Assembly: GCF_016790145.1 (NCBI RefSeq)
Contig: NZ_JAEUOI010000156.1
Location: forward strand, 1-36,112
Length of the DNA stretch: 36,112 nucleotides
Source: Propionivibrio sp.
Lineage (GTDB): Bacteria > Pseudomonadota > Gammaproteobacteria > Burkholderiales > Rhodocyclaceae
Direction of reading: 5' to 3'
Below are positions 15,126 through 22,147 of the stretch, piece by piece; the stretch's first letter is position 1; each line of letters opens with the position of its first letter. Under the pieces are notes generated by a model, which worked only from the letters and a program-made list of their open reading frames with translations, was not told the DNA's origin and made no database searches. The position numbers were made by a program, and so were the translations under genes.

Positions 15126-15536
15126 CTATTTCACGCCGCGCAAGAAGTCGGCAAAGCGCTGGTCGCGGGTGGCGATGTGCAGCTTGATGAATTTGAGAAT
15201 GGATTCTGCCTGGCCGGCAACAAGCACTGATTTTCCCGACGCTTGAGACGCTGCAATTTCATCCAGTGCATCCAGCATTCGAACGTGGTCGCTGACATGG
15301 TCTTCATAATCGTCATAACTCATTTGCCGCATCAGCAGTTCTTCCGACAGGAAATGCGCCTTGCTGTAGTCAACGAGTTGCTGAAAAATATCGCTGATCA
15401 CTGTCGGCGGGGAATTTTTCCGCACCGCTTCGCACAATTCGTTCAGTAGTTCGACCTGAATCCGATGCTCTGCATCGGTTTCGTCATGGGATTTTTGATT
15501 GAAATCGGAAATTTTTGACATGGTTTCTGTTGACAT
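15126..15536 (-). CDS. Bacteriohemerythrin
   Basis: This 136-residue protein is a single hemerythrin domain that binds O2 at a di-iron site. The ligand pattern is visible: DAEHRIQVELL (His), KAHFLSEE (His and Glu), YEDHVSDH (HxxxH) and KLHIATRDQRFADFL (HxxxxD). The N-terminal residues MSTETMSK may include an alternative start at the second Met. It stands alone between the accessory genes and hypA. O2 storage, sensing or delivery are the usual suggestions. A link to protecting the hydrogenase is only inferred from position. Confidence 0.88.
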   Translation of the reverse strand: MSTETMSKISDFNQKSHDETDAEHRIQVELLNELCEAVRKNSPPTVISDIFQQLVDYSKAHFLSEELLMRQMSYDDYEDHVSDHVRMLDALDEIAASQASGKSVLVAGQAESILKFIKLHIATRDQRFADFLRGVK

Positions 15537-15732
15537 GGTATCGCCTCGCTGTGGTCTGCCGGTTAATAATAGCCTTCAATACAAGCCCTTCCTTCAGATG
15601 TTAGTATGTTGGGGGTGATCTGGCCAGTATTGTTTGAGCACCCGTGCGTATTATTCGTCGCAGAAGGTTTGCGGAGCGGAAAGGCAAAAACTTGGGAACT
15701 CCCTGTGGAACGACCTGGAACCGACCACGGAT

Positions 15733-15999
15733 TCACTCACCGGATACCGTAGCAGGCTCCGGCGGCGGCAGTTCGAACACCTCCCAGAGCGGCACCTGAA
15801 GACCGTCCAGCCGTTCAAAAACGAGTAACTCGTCGCAGGCGAACACCATACCCTTGTCGTAACCGTCGTTGGTCAGCAGAAATCGGATCGCATGGTTTTC
15901 AAGCGGATCGACCAGCACGTATTCGAGCACGCCACTTTTCTCGTACTGCGCCTTTTTCTCGCGCAGATCGCGGCTTGAGGTCAGCGGCGACAACACCTC
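15733..15999 (-). pseudogene. 5'-truncated Uma2-family endonuclease
   Basis: The last 89 or so codons of a Uma2 (DUF820, PD-(D/E)xK-like) gene remain. They start at EVLSPLTSSRDLREKKAQYE and continue with YVLVDPLENHAIRF to the stop at 15733. Intact members are about 180-200 residues and carry the catalytic Asp/Glu in the lost N-terminal half and in the EVLSP strand. The homology begins precisely where the DUF2189 gene ends (16002), so the upstream gene appears to have been joined onto it. The gene is expected to be non-functional. The 196 bp from 15537 to 15732 show no other gene. Confidence 0.65.
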
Positions 16000-16001
16000 G
16001 T

Positions 16002-16805
16002 TCAGGGCTTGGCGGTTTCGACCGGCGGCACATCCGCTGCGACCATGTCGCGAAAGGCGTGCCAGGTGGTATGCCCGACCACTGGCATGGTCACGATCAG
16101 ACCGATAAAGAACGTTGCAAAACCGATGACGGCGAGGAGTGCGATGCATGCGGCCCAGAGCAGCATCGGGCCGGGGTTGCGGGCACAGGCGATGAGGCTG
16201 GCGATGGCCGCCGTAACCGCATCGGTTTTGCGCTCAACCATCAGTGGAACGGCAATCACACTGATACAAAAAACCAGGGCGGCGAAGAATCCACCCACGG
16301 CAAAATATACGATTGTAAATTCGGGTTGTTCGAAACTCACGACAGCAAGCACGACTTCGGCAAAACTCGGAAATCCCCCGGCGAAAAGCAGAGCAAAAAT
16401 AACGATTGATGCGCGTGCCCAGATCAGCATGACAACGACCAGCAGCGCGGCAAACAGCCCGACATTGGCCAGGTTGGGACGCCAGGTAGCGAGACTGGGG
16501 GCCAGTCTGGGCGGCTCCCCGCGTTCGATTTGCCGACTCAGATCATACATCCCCATGGTCAAGAACGGGCCGAGTAACAGGAAGCCTGTTGCCAGCCCGG
16601 CAAAGAGCGCGTAAGCCTTGGCAAACACCAGCAGCATCAGCCAGCCGGAAGCAGCAAAACTAACGCCGTAGAACAGGCTGGCCCGCCCGCCCCTACGAAA
16701 GTCTTGCCAGCCTCCACGCAGCCAGCGGGGGACGGCGTTAACCTCGACACGGCGTATTACCGGGAAGGAACTGGCAGTACTTTCGCTGGCTGGGGTTTCG
16801 CTCAT
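16002..16805 (-). CDS. DUF2189 domain-containing membrane protein
   Basis: This 267-residue inner-membrane protein has about six hydrophobic segments at roughly residues 45-65, 68-85, 115-140, 165-190, 215-235 and 235-250. It has the DUF2189 opening (VIRRVEVNAVPRWLRGGWQDFRRGG). Similar proteins are common in proteobacteria, often near cytochrome oxidase or respiratory genes; no biochemical function is established. The final residues (PVETAKP) lie at the junction with the truncated Uma2 gene, so the extreme C-terminus may not be ancestral. Confidence 0.85.
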   Translation of the reverse strand: MSETPASESTASSFPVIRRVEVNAVPRWLRGGWQDFRRGGRASLFYGVSFAASGWLMLLVFAKAYALFAGLATGFLLLGPFLTMGMYDLSRQIERGEPPRLAPSLATWRPNLANVGLFAALLVVVMLIWARASIVIFALLFAGGFPSFAEVVLAVVSFEQPEFTIVYFAVGGFFAALVFCISVIAVPLMVERKTDAVTAAIASLIACARNPGPMLLWAACIALLAVIGFATFFIGLIVTMPVVGHTTWHAFRDMVAADVPPVETAKP

Positions 16806-17170
16806 GGTGTGGACCTTTCTGAGATTTGTTTGCTCTTCGATTCCGGTGTGGCCTTAGTAGATCGATAGGTGTTATACATAGCGTCTTAAATATTGGCGCA
16901 TTAATCAGCCACGTTTGACCTTTACCTTATCGTTTGCGAAAGACTATGCGCCATTATTTAAGTCGCTATGTATAGCATCGGAGCAGCATCGTGCAATTCT
17001 GAATTTGGCAAGGGAAAACAACACGATGTTGACACCTTTGAATCTATGCCCTTTAAATCACTATCATTTTCGGGATACTTCCACAATTAATATTTTTACA
17101 GGAGTTTCGACCGTGGGATTCAGGGAATAGGTTCGTCCAACAAACGGTTCAGACTTTGTCTTCGCAAAAT
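16806..17170. other. 365-bp AT-rich gene-free region
   Basis: I see no credible gene here; a 71-codon frame at 16915-17130 has no family features. The region is AT-richer than its surroundings and contains the 103-bp palindrome at 16872-16974. TTGACA at 17027 has only a weak -10 element 17 bp downstream and no gene behind it. Confidence 0.5.
16872..16974. repeat. 103-bp palindromic element with 30-bp arms
   Basis: The left arm (16872-16901) and the right arm (16945-16974) are inverted copies with 3 differences in 30 positions. Both read TATACATAGCG-N-CTTAAATA-N-TGGCGCAT on opposite strands, around a 43-bp centre. This is the structure of a miniature inverted-repeat element or a pair of insertion-sequence ends. 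I see no clear target-site duplication and no transposase. Confidence 0.7.
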
Positions 17171-17434
17171 CTAACCTTGTTCGTCAGGCGCAGTTGATTC
17201 CACAGGCAGCATTTTAGATAGCAGGGTTTCCGGGGCGATGTCCTGTTCATTGGGCCACGTTACTGCGCCAAACTGAATGCCTACCCGATTAAAATAATGT
17301 ACGTCCCGAAGCTCACGAAAAACGCCGTGGTCGAGATAAGGGTTCAAGTCGAAAATGCCCTTGCGACCGTCCTCAATCTCGACATAAATGCGGAAGTCCG
17401 GCAGCGGTTTAACTGTTTTTACATCCCAATACAT
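17171..17434 (-). CDS. DUF2442 domain-containing protein
   Basis: This 87-residue protein has the DUF2442 pattern: MYWDVKTVKPLPDFRIYVEI, then GRKGIFDLNPYL, FRELRDVHYFNRVGIQFGAV and TWPNEQDIAPETLL. Function is unknown. In many genomes it is paired with a DUF4160 gene, as here (7 bp gap), and such pairs are often suspected to be toxin-antitoxin-like. The start at 17434 is chosen because family similarity begins at MYWD; the frame continues to 17476 without it. Confidence 0.82.
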   Translation of the reverse strand: MYWDVKTVKPLPDFRIYVEIEDGRKGIFDLNPYLDHGVFRELRDVHYFNRVGIQFGAVTWPNEQDIAPETLLSKMLPVESTAPDEQG

Positions 17435-17441
17435 GGCGGCC

Positions 17442-17711
17442 TCACAGCGGTTCGATTTTGTAGGGGGTCTCACCACTGGCGGCGAGTTCCCAATCTGCCA
17501 TTAGTTCGTCGCGATGGAGTTCTATCCACGCCTGCACCAGACGCAATTGCTTGCGCGGCAAAACGCCGGCGAGAATCTCACCGTCTTCGAGGCCAATAGA
17601 TGCTTCGAACTCGGCGTATTTGGCGTGAATGTGAGGCAGGTTGTGGTGCTGGTTGTCGATCAAGTACAGGCGGATGATGATGCCGTAGAACATGGAAATG
17701 ATTGGCATATT
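17442..17711 (-). CDS. DUF4160 domain-containing protein
   Basis: This 89-residue protein shows the DUF4160 pattern: MPIISMFYGIIIRLYLID, then HNLPHIHAKYAEFEASIGLE, GEILAGVLPRKQLRLVQAWI and HRDELMADWELA. It precedes and nearly touches the DUF2442 gene. Function is unknown; a role as partner of the DUF2442 protein is inferred from their recurrent adjacency. GGAG lies just upstream of ATG 17711. Confidence 0.82.
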   Translation of the reverse strand, partial: NMPIISMFYGIIIRLYLIDNQHHNLPHIHAKYAEFEASIGLEDGEILAGVLPRKQLRLVQAWIELHRDELMADWELAASGETPYKIEPL

Positions 17712-17796
17712 GCTCTCCTTGTGATCTGGCAAATGTCGGTAGTTTAGGCGTAGGGCATGCCTTTCGCAAAAAACGGCGCTGGTGAGACACCGGAAA

Positions 17797-17860
17797 TCGT
17801 GGTCTGACCCCGATTAACGCCTCGCCGATTAACGCCTGACCTCGATTAACGCCTGAATCT
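17797..17860. repeat. Tag with three short tandem units
   Basis: The segment contains GTGGTCTGACCCCGATTA, another REP/RAYT-type tag by resemblance, followed by three units of CGATTAACGCCT with slightly varying spacers. It sits in the 185-bp gap between the DUF4160 gene and the CSD-DUF1294 gene. It is probably a relic of a small mobile repeat. Confidence 0.5.
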
Positions 17861-17896
17861 GTTTTCACTCAGGTTCGTTGGAATGATGGATAGCCC

Positions 17897-18511
17897 TCAC
17901 ACTGCACCAAAAATGGAACGAAATCCTTCGGCACCGGAGGACCAGAATAGCCAACCGAGAGCACCGCAATTTAGAATGACAGTAACCCAAAACTGGATTT
18001 GAAAAGCCTTCTTCTTGGTCTTGTGGCGAAGTAGCCTTTGTGCGGCTAATGCGCCAGGCCAACCACCGACCAATGCAAAGAGGTGCAAGGTGCTCTCTGA
18101 TATTCGCCACGTATCGTTTTTTGCGGCCAACTTGTCGAGTTTATAGGCGAAAAATGCGACAGCGCTGGCAACGAGATAGAGCACAAGGACAAACAACGGC
18201 AACTTATGGGTAAAAACCAACCCCGCTACAAAAATGAGAAAGGCAGCAGCCAGAATGAAGGGTGTATTGCTATACCCAGATGAAGATGCAGAAGGCGAAC
18301 GTTCGCCGACGAATACAACACTTTGAGCTTGCGCACGACCCTTGGCGTCGGTCTTGATTTCATAGGTTACGATTTCGTTTCCCTCTGGCCTTCTTTGGCG
18401 GTTCGCAAAAGACTTTATATGAACGAAAACTTGTGTTCCAGTCCCGTTCGGGGTGATGAATCCAAAACCTTGTTCATCTTTCCAGTTAGTTATTTTTCCT
18501 TGATAACGCAT
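17897..18511 (-). CDS. Cold-shock domain and DUF1294 membrane protein
   Basis: This 204-residue fusion begins with a cold-shock nucleic-acid-binding domain (residues 1-65; GKITNWKDEQGFGFITP and QVFVHIKSF contain the RNP-like motifs). Two hydrophobic segments follow (about 83-102 and 105-122). The C-terminal DUF1294 region contains the signature FALVGGWPGALAAQRLLRHK and a last membrane helix. CSD-DUF1294 fusions are widespread in proteobacteria; a biochemical role is not established. The protein probably sits in the inner membrane with the CSD in the cytoplasm. It has no visible connection to the hydrogenase genes. Confidence 0.88.
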   Translation of the reverse strand: MRYQGKITNWKDEQGFGFITPNGTGTQVFVHIKSFANRQRRPEGNEIVTYEIKTDAKGRAQAQSVVFVGERSPSASSSGYSNTPFILAAAFLIFVAGLVFTHKLPLFVLVLYLVASAVAFFAYKLDKLAAKNDTWRISESTLHLFALVGGWPGALAAQRLLRHKTKKKAFQIQFWVTVILNCGALGWLFWSSGAEGFRSIFGAV

Positions 18512-18642
18512 ACTGATTATTCGCGAGGGCTAACGTGTGGACATCACTTGTCGAACAAACAGATTATTGGCTTGACCAATAATCTAGCCCAAAGGTAGCC
18601 AAAAGGTAGCGAAAAAGAGCCCGAACCAAAAGGAGCCAAAAA

Positions 18643-18659
18643 GGGTCAGGGACATTTCC
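18643..18659 (+). repeat. REP/RAYT-type tag, copy 2
   Basis: GGGTCAGGGACATTTCC repeats the tag at 1810-1826 in the same orientation, 16.8 kb away. It lies between the CSD-DUF1294 gene and hybE, at the border of the accessory interval. Upstream (18588-18640) are short irregular repeats of CCAAAAGG type. Nothing else is recognisable in 18512-18799. Confidence 0.55.
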
Positions 18660-18799
18660 ATCTTACAAGGTAAACAGCTATCGAGTTAGTTGGCCAAAAA
18701 TTGTCAAATAAATATTAGCACTGTTGTCAGGGGTTTCGGAGTGTTGGCTGGTAAACCCTGCTCTCTTCCAGTTTAGCCCGAGGATTTTCCCTGCACCAT

Positions 18800-19294
18800 T
18801 CAACCCTTGGCCCTTGTTCCCAGCGCCAGAAAACGTCGACGTGAAAGCGAGGGTTCACCAGGGTGTTTCTCGGCCTCGGGCGGCGTGGGCACAGCGAGCA
18901 AACCAAGCATGGCGGCACGCGCGGTCATCACGGCCTCGGACTGCGTTGCAAACTTGTCCATGGGTGAAAAAAGGGGGCAACTCTGATATTCGCCCAGCTC
19001 CGGTTCATCGCTGCCGAGAAAGGCGAAATCGCCGGCGGGGAAATTGATGAATCGACGCTTGTTCTCACCGGTGGAGACCCAGTCACTGTCGCTGCCCGGC
19101 ACCAGGAGCAGGCTCATGCACCAGGGCGTGACGACGATCCCCAGCCAGTGCCCTCGCCAAGGTTGGAAATCGATTGCCTCGACGGCCAGTGCCGGGTTGA
19201 GCATCGGCACCCCGGCCATGCGCTCGTGCTGGATGCGAAAGAAGGCTGCCTCAACCGCATCCGCCGGACTGGCGGGATGGACACGAAACGTCAC
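18800..19294 (-). CDS. hybE: Hydrogenase assembly chaperone HybE/HoxT
   Basis: This 164-residue chaperone of the HybE/HupJ family assists export-competent assembly of the small subunit. Visible features are VEAAFFRIQHERMAGVPMLN near the N-terminus, WLGIVVTPWCMSLLLVPG in the middle, and a GDFAFLG...GEYQSCPLFSPM segment. I choose GTG at 19294 because it overlaps the hybG stop (GTGA) and the family begins near here. A TTG at 19309 would add five residues. It is the last gene of the hyb operon. The C-terminal RRRFLALG resembles a Tat-like stretch but is at the wrong end to be a signal. Confidence 0.9.
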   Translation of the reverse strand: MTFRVHPASPADAVEAAFFRIQHERMAGVPMLNPALAVEAIDFQPWRGHWLGIVVTPWCMSLLLVPGSDSDWVSTGENKRRFINFPAGDFAFLGSDEPELGEYQSCPLFSPMDKFATQSEAVMTARAAMLGLLAVPTPPEAEKHPGEPSLSRRRFLALGTRAKG

Positions 19295-19545
19295 GCGACG
19301 TGTCCCCAACGACGTTCATCGTCGCCCTTTGCGACGAGTTCGGCCATCAGTGCCAGCGCCTCCTCGGCGCGCTCGGCTTCGACCCGTTCGAAGGCAAAGC
19401 CACCGGCCTGGATGAGCAGATAGTCACCGACCACTACTTCATCGTCCAGCAGCAGCAGGCTGACTTCGCGCAATTGTCCAAAACACTCGGTGAGTGCGGT
19501 GCCCTCCCGAACTTCAAGGACGCGCGACGGCGCAGCGAGGCACAC
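19291..19545 (-). CDS. hybG: HypC-family chaperone HybG/HoxL
   Basis: This 84-residue member of the HypC/HybG/HupF family uses a GTG start at 19545, which restores the obligatory M-C-L-A-A-P beginning. The exposed Cys2 binds the iron intermediate and the large-subunit precursor. GGAGG lies upstream, and the GTG comes one base after the hybD stop. Position in the structural operon suggests it is dedicated to HybC, while hypC at 11122-11355 serves the general pathway. The longer frame to 19587 is not family sequence. Confidence 0.92.
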   Translation of the reverse strand: MCLAAPSRVLEVREGTALTECFGQLREVSLLLLDDEVVVGDYLLIQAGGFAFERVEAERAEEALALMAELVAKGDDERRWGHVA

Positions 19546-19546
19546 C

Positions 19547-20038
19547 TCAGGCCTCCGTCTCGGCAAGCGCTTCAAGCAGATAACCACGCTGGGCGAGTTC
19601 CCCGGCAGCCATCGCGACCAGTTGCGGTATGCGTGCCGCCACCGTGGCGGTCATCTCCATGCCGAGTTCGAGCGAGATCGGCTCAACGCCGAGCACAATG
19701 ATTTCCCTGGGCATAGTGTCGAGCAGTTCGAGACTGGCCAGCACATCCGAGAGGCCGATCTGGTGCGGTGACAGTTTGTTGCGGAAGAACACCGGGATAT
19801 CCTCGCCGGCGATCCTGACCACGTTACCCGGTGCGGCGCCGGTCTTGACGACATCGACGACAATCAGGAAATCGAGACTGGAAAGATCTTCGATCATCTC
19901 CATGCCCGAAGTACCGCCGTCGATGAGCAGCACGTTGGCGGGCACTTTGTAGGCCTTTTCCAGTGCCTCGACAACGCGCACGCCAGCGGCCTCGTCGGTC
20001 AGGATGGTGTTGCCGATACCGAGAACTACTGCACGCAT
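19547..20038 (-). CDS. hybD: Hydrogenase maturation endopeptidase HybD/HoxM
   Basis: This 163-residue nickel-dependent protease removes the C-terminal peptide of HybC after nickel insertion. Metal-binding and specificity motifs are present: VLGIGNTILTDEAAGVRVVE (Glu/Asp ligand), LIDGGTSGMEM (Asp) and KLSPHQIGLSD (His). The start at 20038 (MRAVVLGIGN) fits the family better than the ATG three codons upstream. Only the catalytic subunit hybC has the substrate peptide; hoxC does not. Confidence 0.93.
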   Translation of the reverse strand: MRAVVLGIGNTILTDEAAGVRVVEALEKAYKVPANVLLIDGGTSGMEMIEDLSSLDFLIVVDVVKTGAAPGNVVRIAGEDIPVFFRNKLSPHQIGLSDVLASLELLDTMPREIIVLGVEPISLELGMEMTATVAARIPQLVAMAAGELAQRGYLLEALAETEA

Positions 20039-20134
20039 TGAGCACAATCCGTCAAGTGGAGGGGTGGGAATGGTGAATTGCCAGATGGTCAGTTATCAAT
20101 AAATGCTCGACCGATGAATAATACCAACAAAATT

Positions 20135-20216
20135 GGCCCTCACCCCGGCCCCTCCCGCGGGAGAGGGAGAAAAACGGAGCTCTCTCCAGCGGGTGTGCGG
20201 CAGCGCGGTGAGGGCC
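20135..20216. repeat. 82-bp palindromic element between hybC and hybD
   Basis: GGCCCTCACC (20135-20144) and its inverse GGTGAGGGCC (20207-20216) bracket an internal region that has its own CCTCCCGCGGGAGAGG-type dyad. This resembles the widespread CCCTCACCC...CTCTCCC intergenic repeats. It lies inside the operon, in the 255-bp hybC-hybD gap, and may act on mRNA stability. Related G-rich strings appear at 22075-22096. Confidence 0.55.
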
Positions 20217-20293
20217 GGTGGGCATAGGCTAACCGTATGGCCAATCATTACACCGCGCCGGGCAAATGCACATGGCTGCAAGCTGACGGTCGG

Positions 20294-22000
20294 CTAGACC
20301 ACCTTGACGCTTATGGCGGTGTCGTTTTCCTTGTCGGTCAGGTGGATGGCGCAGGCAATGCAGGGATCGAAGGAGTGAATGGTACGCAACACTTCCAGCG
20401 GCTTTTGCGCATCGGCAATCGGAGTGTTGAGCAATGAAGCCTCGTACGGTCCCGGTTCGTCCTTGTCGTTCCTTGGGCAGGCATTCCAGGTTGAGGGCAC
20501 CACGCACTGGTAGTTCTTGATCTTGCCGTTGTCGATGACCACCCAGTGCGACAGCACGCCGCGCGGAGCCTCGTGGATGCCGACGCCCATGACTTCGCCC
20601 TTGGGAAACACCGGCTTGTTGAAGGTCGCCATATCGCCCTTGCCCATATTGGTGAGCAATGCCGTCCATTGCTCGTTCAGCAGATCGACGTTGAGACAGC
20701 AGGTGATGGCGCGAGCGGCATGACGGCCGATGGTCGAGTGCATGGCGTCGAGCCCGACCTTGGTCTTGGCCAGCGTGGAGACCAGATCAAGAGTGGCCGT
20801 GGCGTACTTCGTTGTGGGCTCATGACCGGCCGCCAGGCCGTTCAGCACCCTGGCCAAGGGGCCAACTTGGCAAGTCTGGCCGTAGAACGTCGGCGACTTC
20901 AACCAGGAATACTTTTCGTCGGGCTTGAAGTCGGTGTAGTTCGGCACGGTCTGGCCCTGGTAGGGATGCAGGGCGCCGGCCTTGTCGTAGTTGTACCATG
21001 AGTGCTTGACGGCCTCTTCGACGCCCTTGATCCAGTATTCATCATTGAACGAGTTGATCGGCTTGCGCTTGGCCAGATCGCCGGCTTCAATGTAGCCGCC
21101 GGGAAAAGCGAACTGCGTTCCCTTGCCATCGAGCGGAATATCCGGCACCGAAAGGTAATTGGTAACCCCTTTGCCGATCGCCGTCCAGTCGGCGTAGAAC
21201 GCGCCGACGGCAGCAACATCGACCAGATAGACGTTCTTGACGAAGTCATCCAGTTCATCGATCCAGGCCTTGATCGTCATCAGACGTTCGACGGTCAGCA
21301 CGGCCGGCGAGTCGGTGGCCAGAGGGTTGGCGACACCGCCGACGGCCACGTTCTGGATGTGCGGAGTCTTGGAGCCAAGAATGGAAACAATCTTGTTCGC
21401 CTTGCGCTGCACTTCCAGGGCTTGCAGGTAATGCGCCACGGCCATCAGGTTCACCTCCGGCGACAGCTTCATCGCCGGATGCCCCCAGTAGCCATTACTG
21501 AAGATGCCCAGTTGCCCGCCATTGACAAAATGCTTGAGCCGCTCATGGACGCGCCGCATCTCGGCCTTGCTGTTCAGATGCCAGGACGACAGGCTTTCAG
21601 CCAGCAACGCGGCTTTGTCCGGATCGGCCTTGAGCGCCGAGGTCACATCGACCCAGTCAAGCGCCGACAGATGATAGAAATGTACGATGGCGTCATGCAC
21701 CGCGTGCGCCGTGATGATGATGTTGCGGATATATTGCGCGTTGACCGGAATCTCCATCTGTAGCGCATTTTCAACGGAGCGCACCGAGGCGATGGCGTGC
21801 ACCGTGGTGCACACGCCGCAGATACGCTGGGTGATGGCCCAGGCATCGCGTGGATCGCGTCCGAGCAGGATCAGCTCGACGCCCCGCCACATCTGGCCGG
21901 AGGACCAGGCTTTCTTGATCCGGCCTTGATCAATATCGACATCAATGCGCAGGTGGCCTTCAATACGTGTGATCGGATCAATTGTTATGCGCTCGGACAT
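20294..22000 (-). CDS. hybC: Uptake [NiFe] hydrogenase large subunit HybC
   Basis: This 568-residue catalytic subunit oxidises H2 at the NiFe(CN)2CO centre. RICGVCTTVH near residue 60 and DPCIACAIH at the C-terminus carry the four nickel-ligand cysteines. The sequence continues for 15 residues after the His (LTDKENDTAISVKVV), the peptide removed by HybD. The gas-channel positions are Val (CGVC) and Leu (HFYHLSALDW), as in standard enzymes. GGAG lies before ATG 22000. The arrangement hybO-A-B-C matches Hyd-2-type (group 1c) enzymes. A hairpin (22031-22046) lies in the 147-bp gap after hybB. Confidence 0.97.
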   Translation of the reverse strand: MSERITIDPITRIEGHLRIDVDIDQGRIKKAWSSGQMWRGVELILLGRDPRDAWAITQRICGVCTTVHAIASVRSVENALQMEIPVNAQYIRNIIITAHAVHDAIVHFYHLSALDWVDVTSALKADPDKAALLAESLSSWHLNSKAEMRRVHERLKHFVNGGQLGIFSNGYWGHPAMKLSPEVNLMAVAHYLQALEVQRKANKIVSILGSKTPHIQNVAVGGVANPLATDSPAVLTVERLMTIKAWIDELDDFVKNVYLVDVAAVGAFYADWTAIGKGVTNYLSVPDIPLDGKGTQFAFPGGYIEAGDLAKRKPINSFNDEYWIKGVEEAVKHSWYNYDKAGALHPYQGQTVPNYTDFKPDEKYSWLKSPTFYGQTCQVGPLARVLNGLAAGHEPTTKYATATLDLVSTLAKTKVGLDAMHSTIGRHAARAITCCLNVDLLNEQWTALLTNMGKGDMATFNKPVFPKGEVMGVGIHEAPRGVLSHWVVIDNGKIKNYQCVVPSTWNACPRNDKDEPGPYEASLLNTPIADAQKPLEVLRTIHSFDPCIACAIHLTDKENDTAISVKVV

Positions 22001-22030
22001 TTTCTGTCTCCATCCTTATGTTAACGTGAC

Positions 22031-22046
22031 AGTCGCGCCAGCGACT
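22031..22046 (-). other. 6-bp hairpin between hybB and hybC
   Basis: AGTCGC and GCGACT are separated by four bases, about 31 nt before the hybC start. No T-run follows, so termination is unlikely. The surrounding 22001-22147 also contains GGGTGAGGGTGAGGG strings and a T7 tract on the minus strand. It is a possible processing site within the operon. Confidence 0.4.
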
Positions 22047-22147
22047 CTCGAATCTCCCCTGCCCTATGACGGAGGGCTCGGGTGAGGGTGAGGGTAAAAA
22101 AACGGGGATTACTTAAAGTATCGGGATTAGTTCCAGAGCCATGCCGG

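Noticed and set aside
17027-17056. TTGACA with TTTAAA at 17-bp spacing as a promoter.
   Set aside because: No gene follows on the plus strand, and the -10 element is weak; it is probably a chance match in AT-rich DNA.
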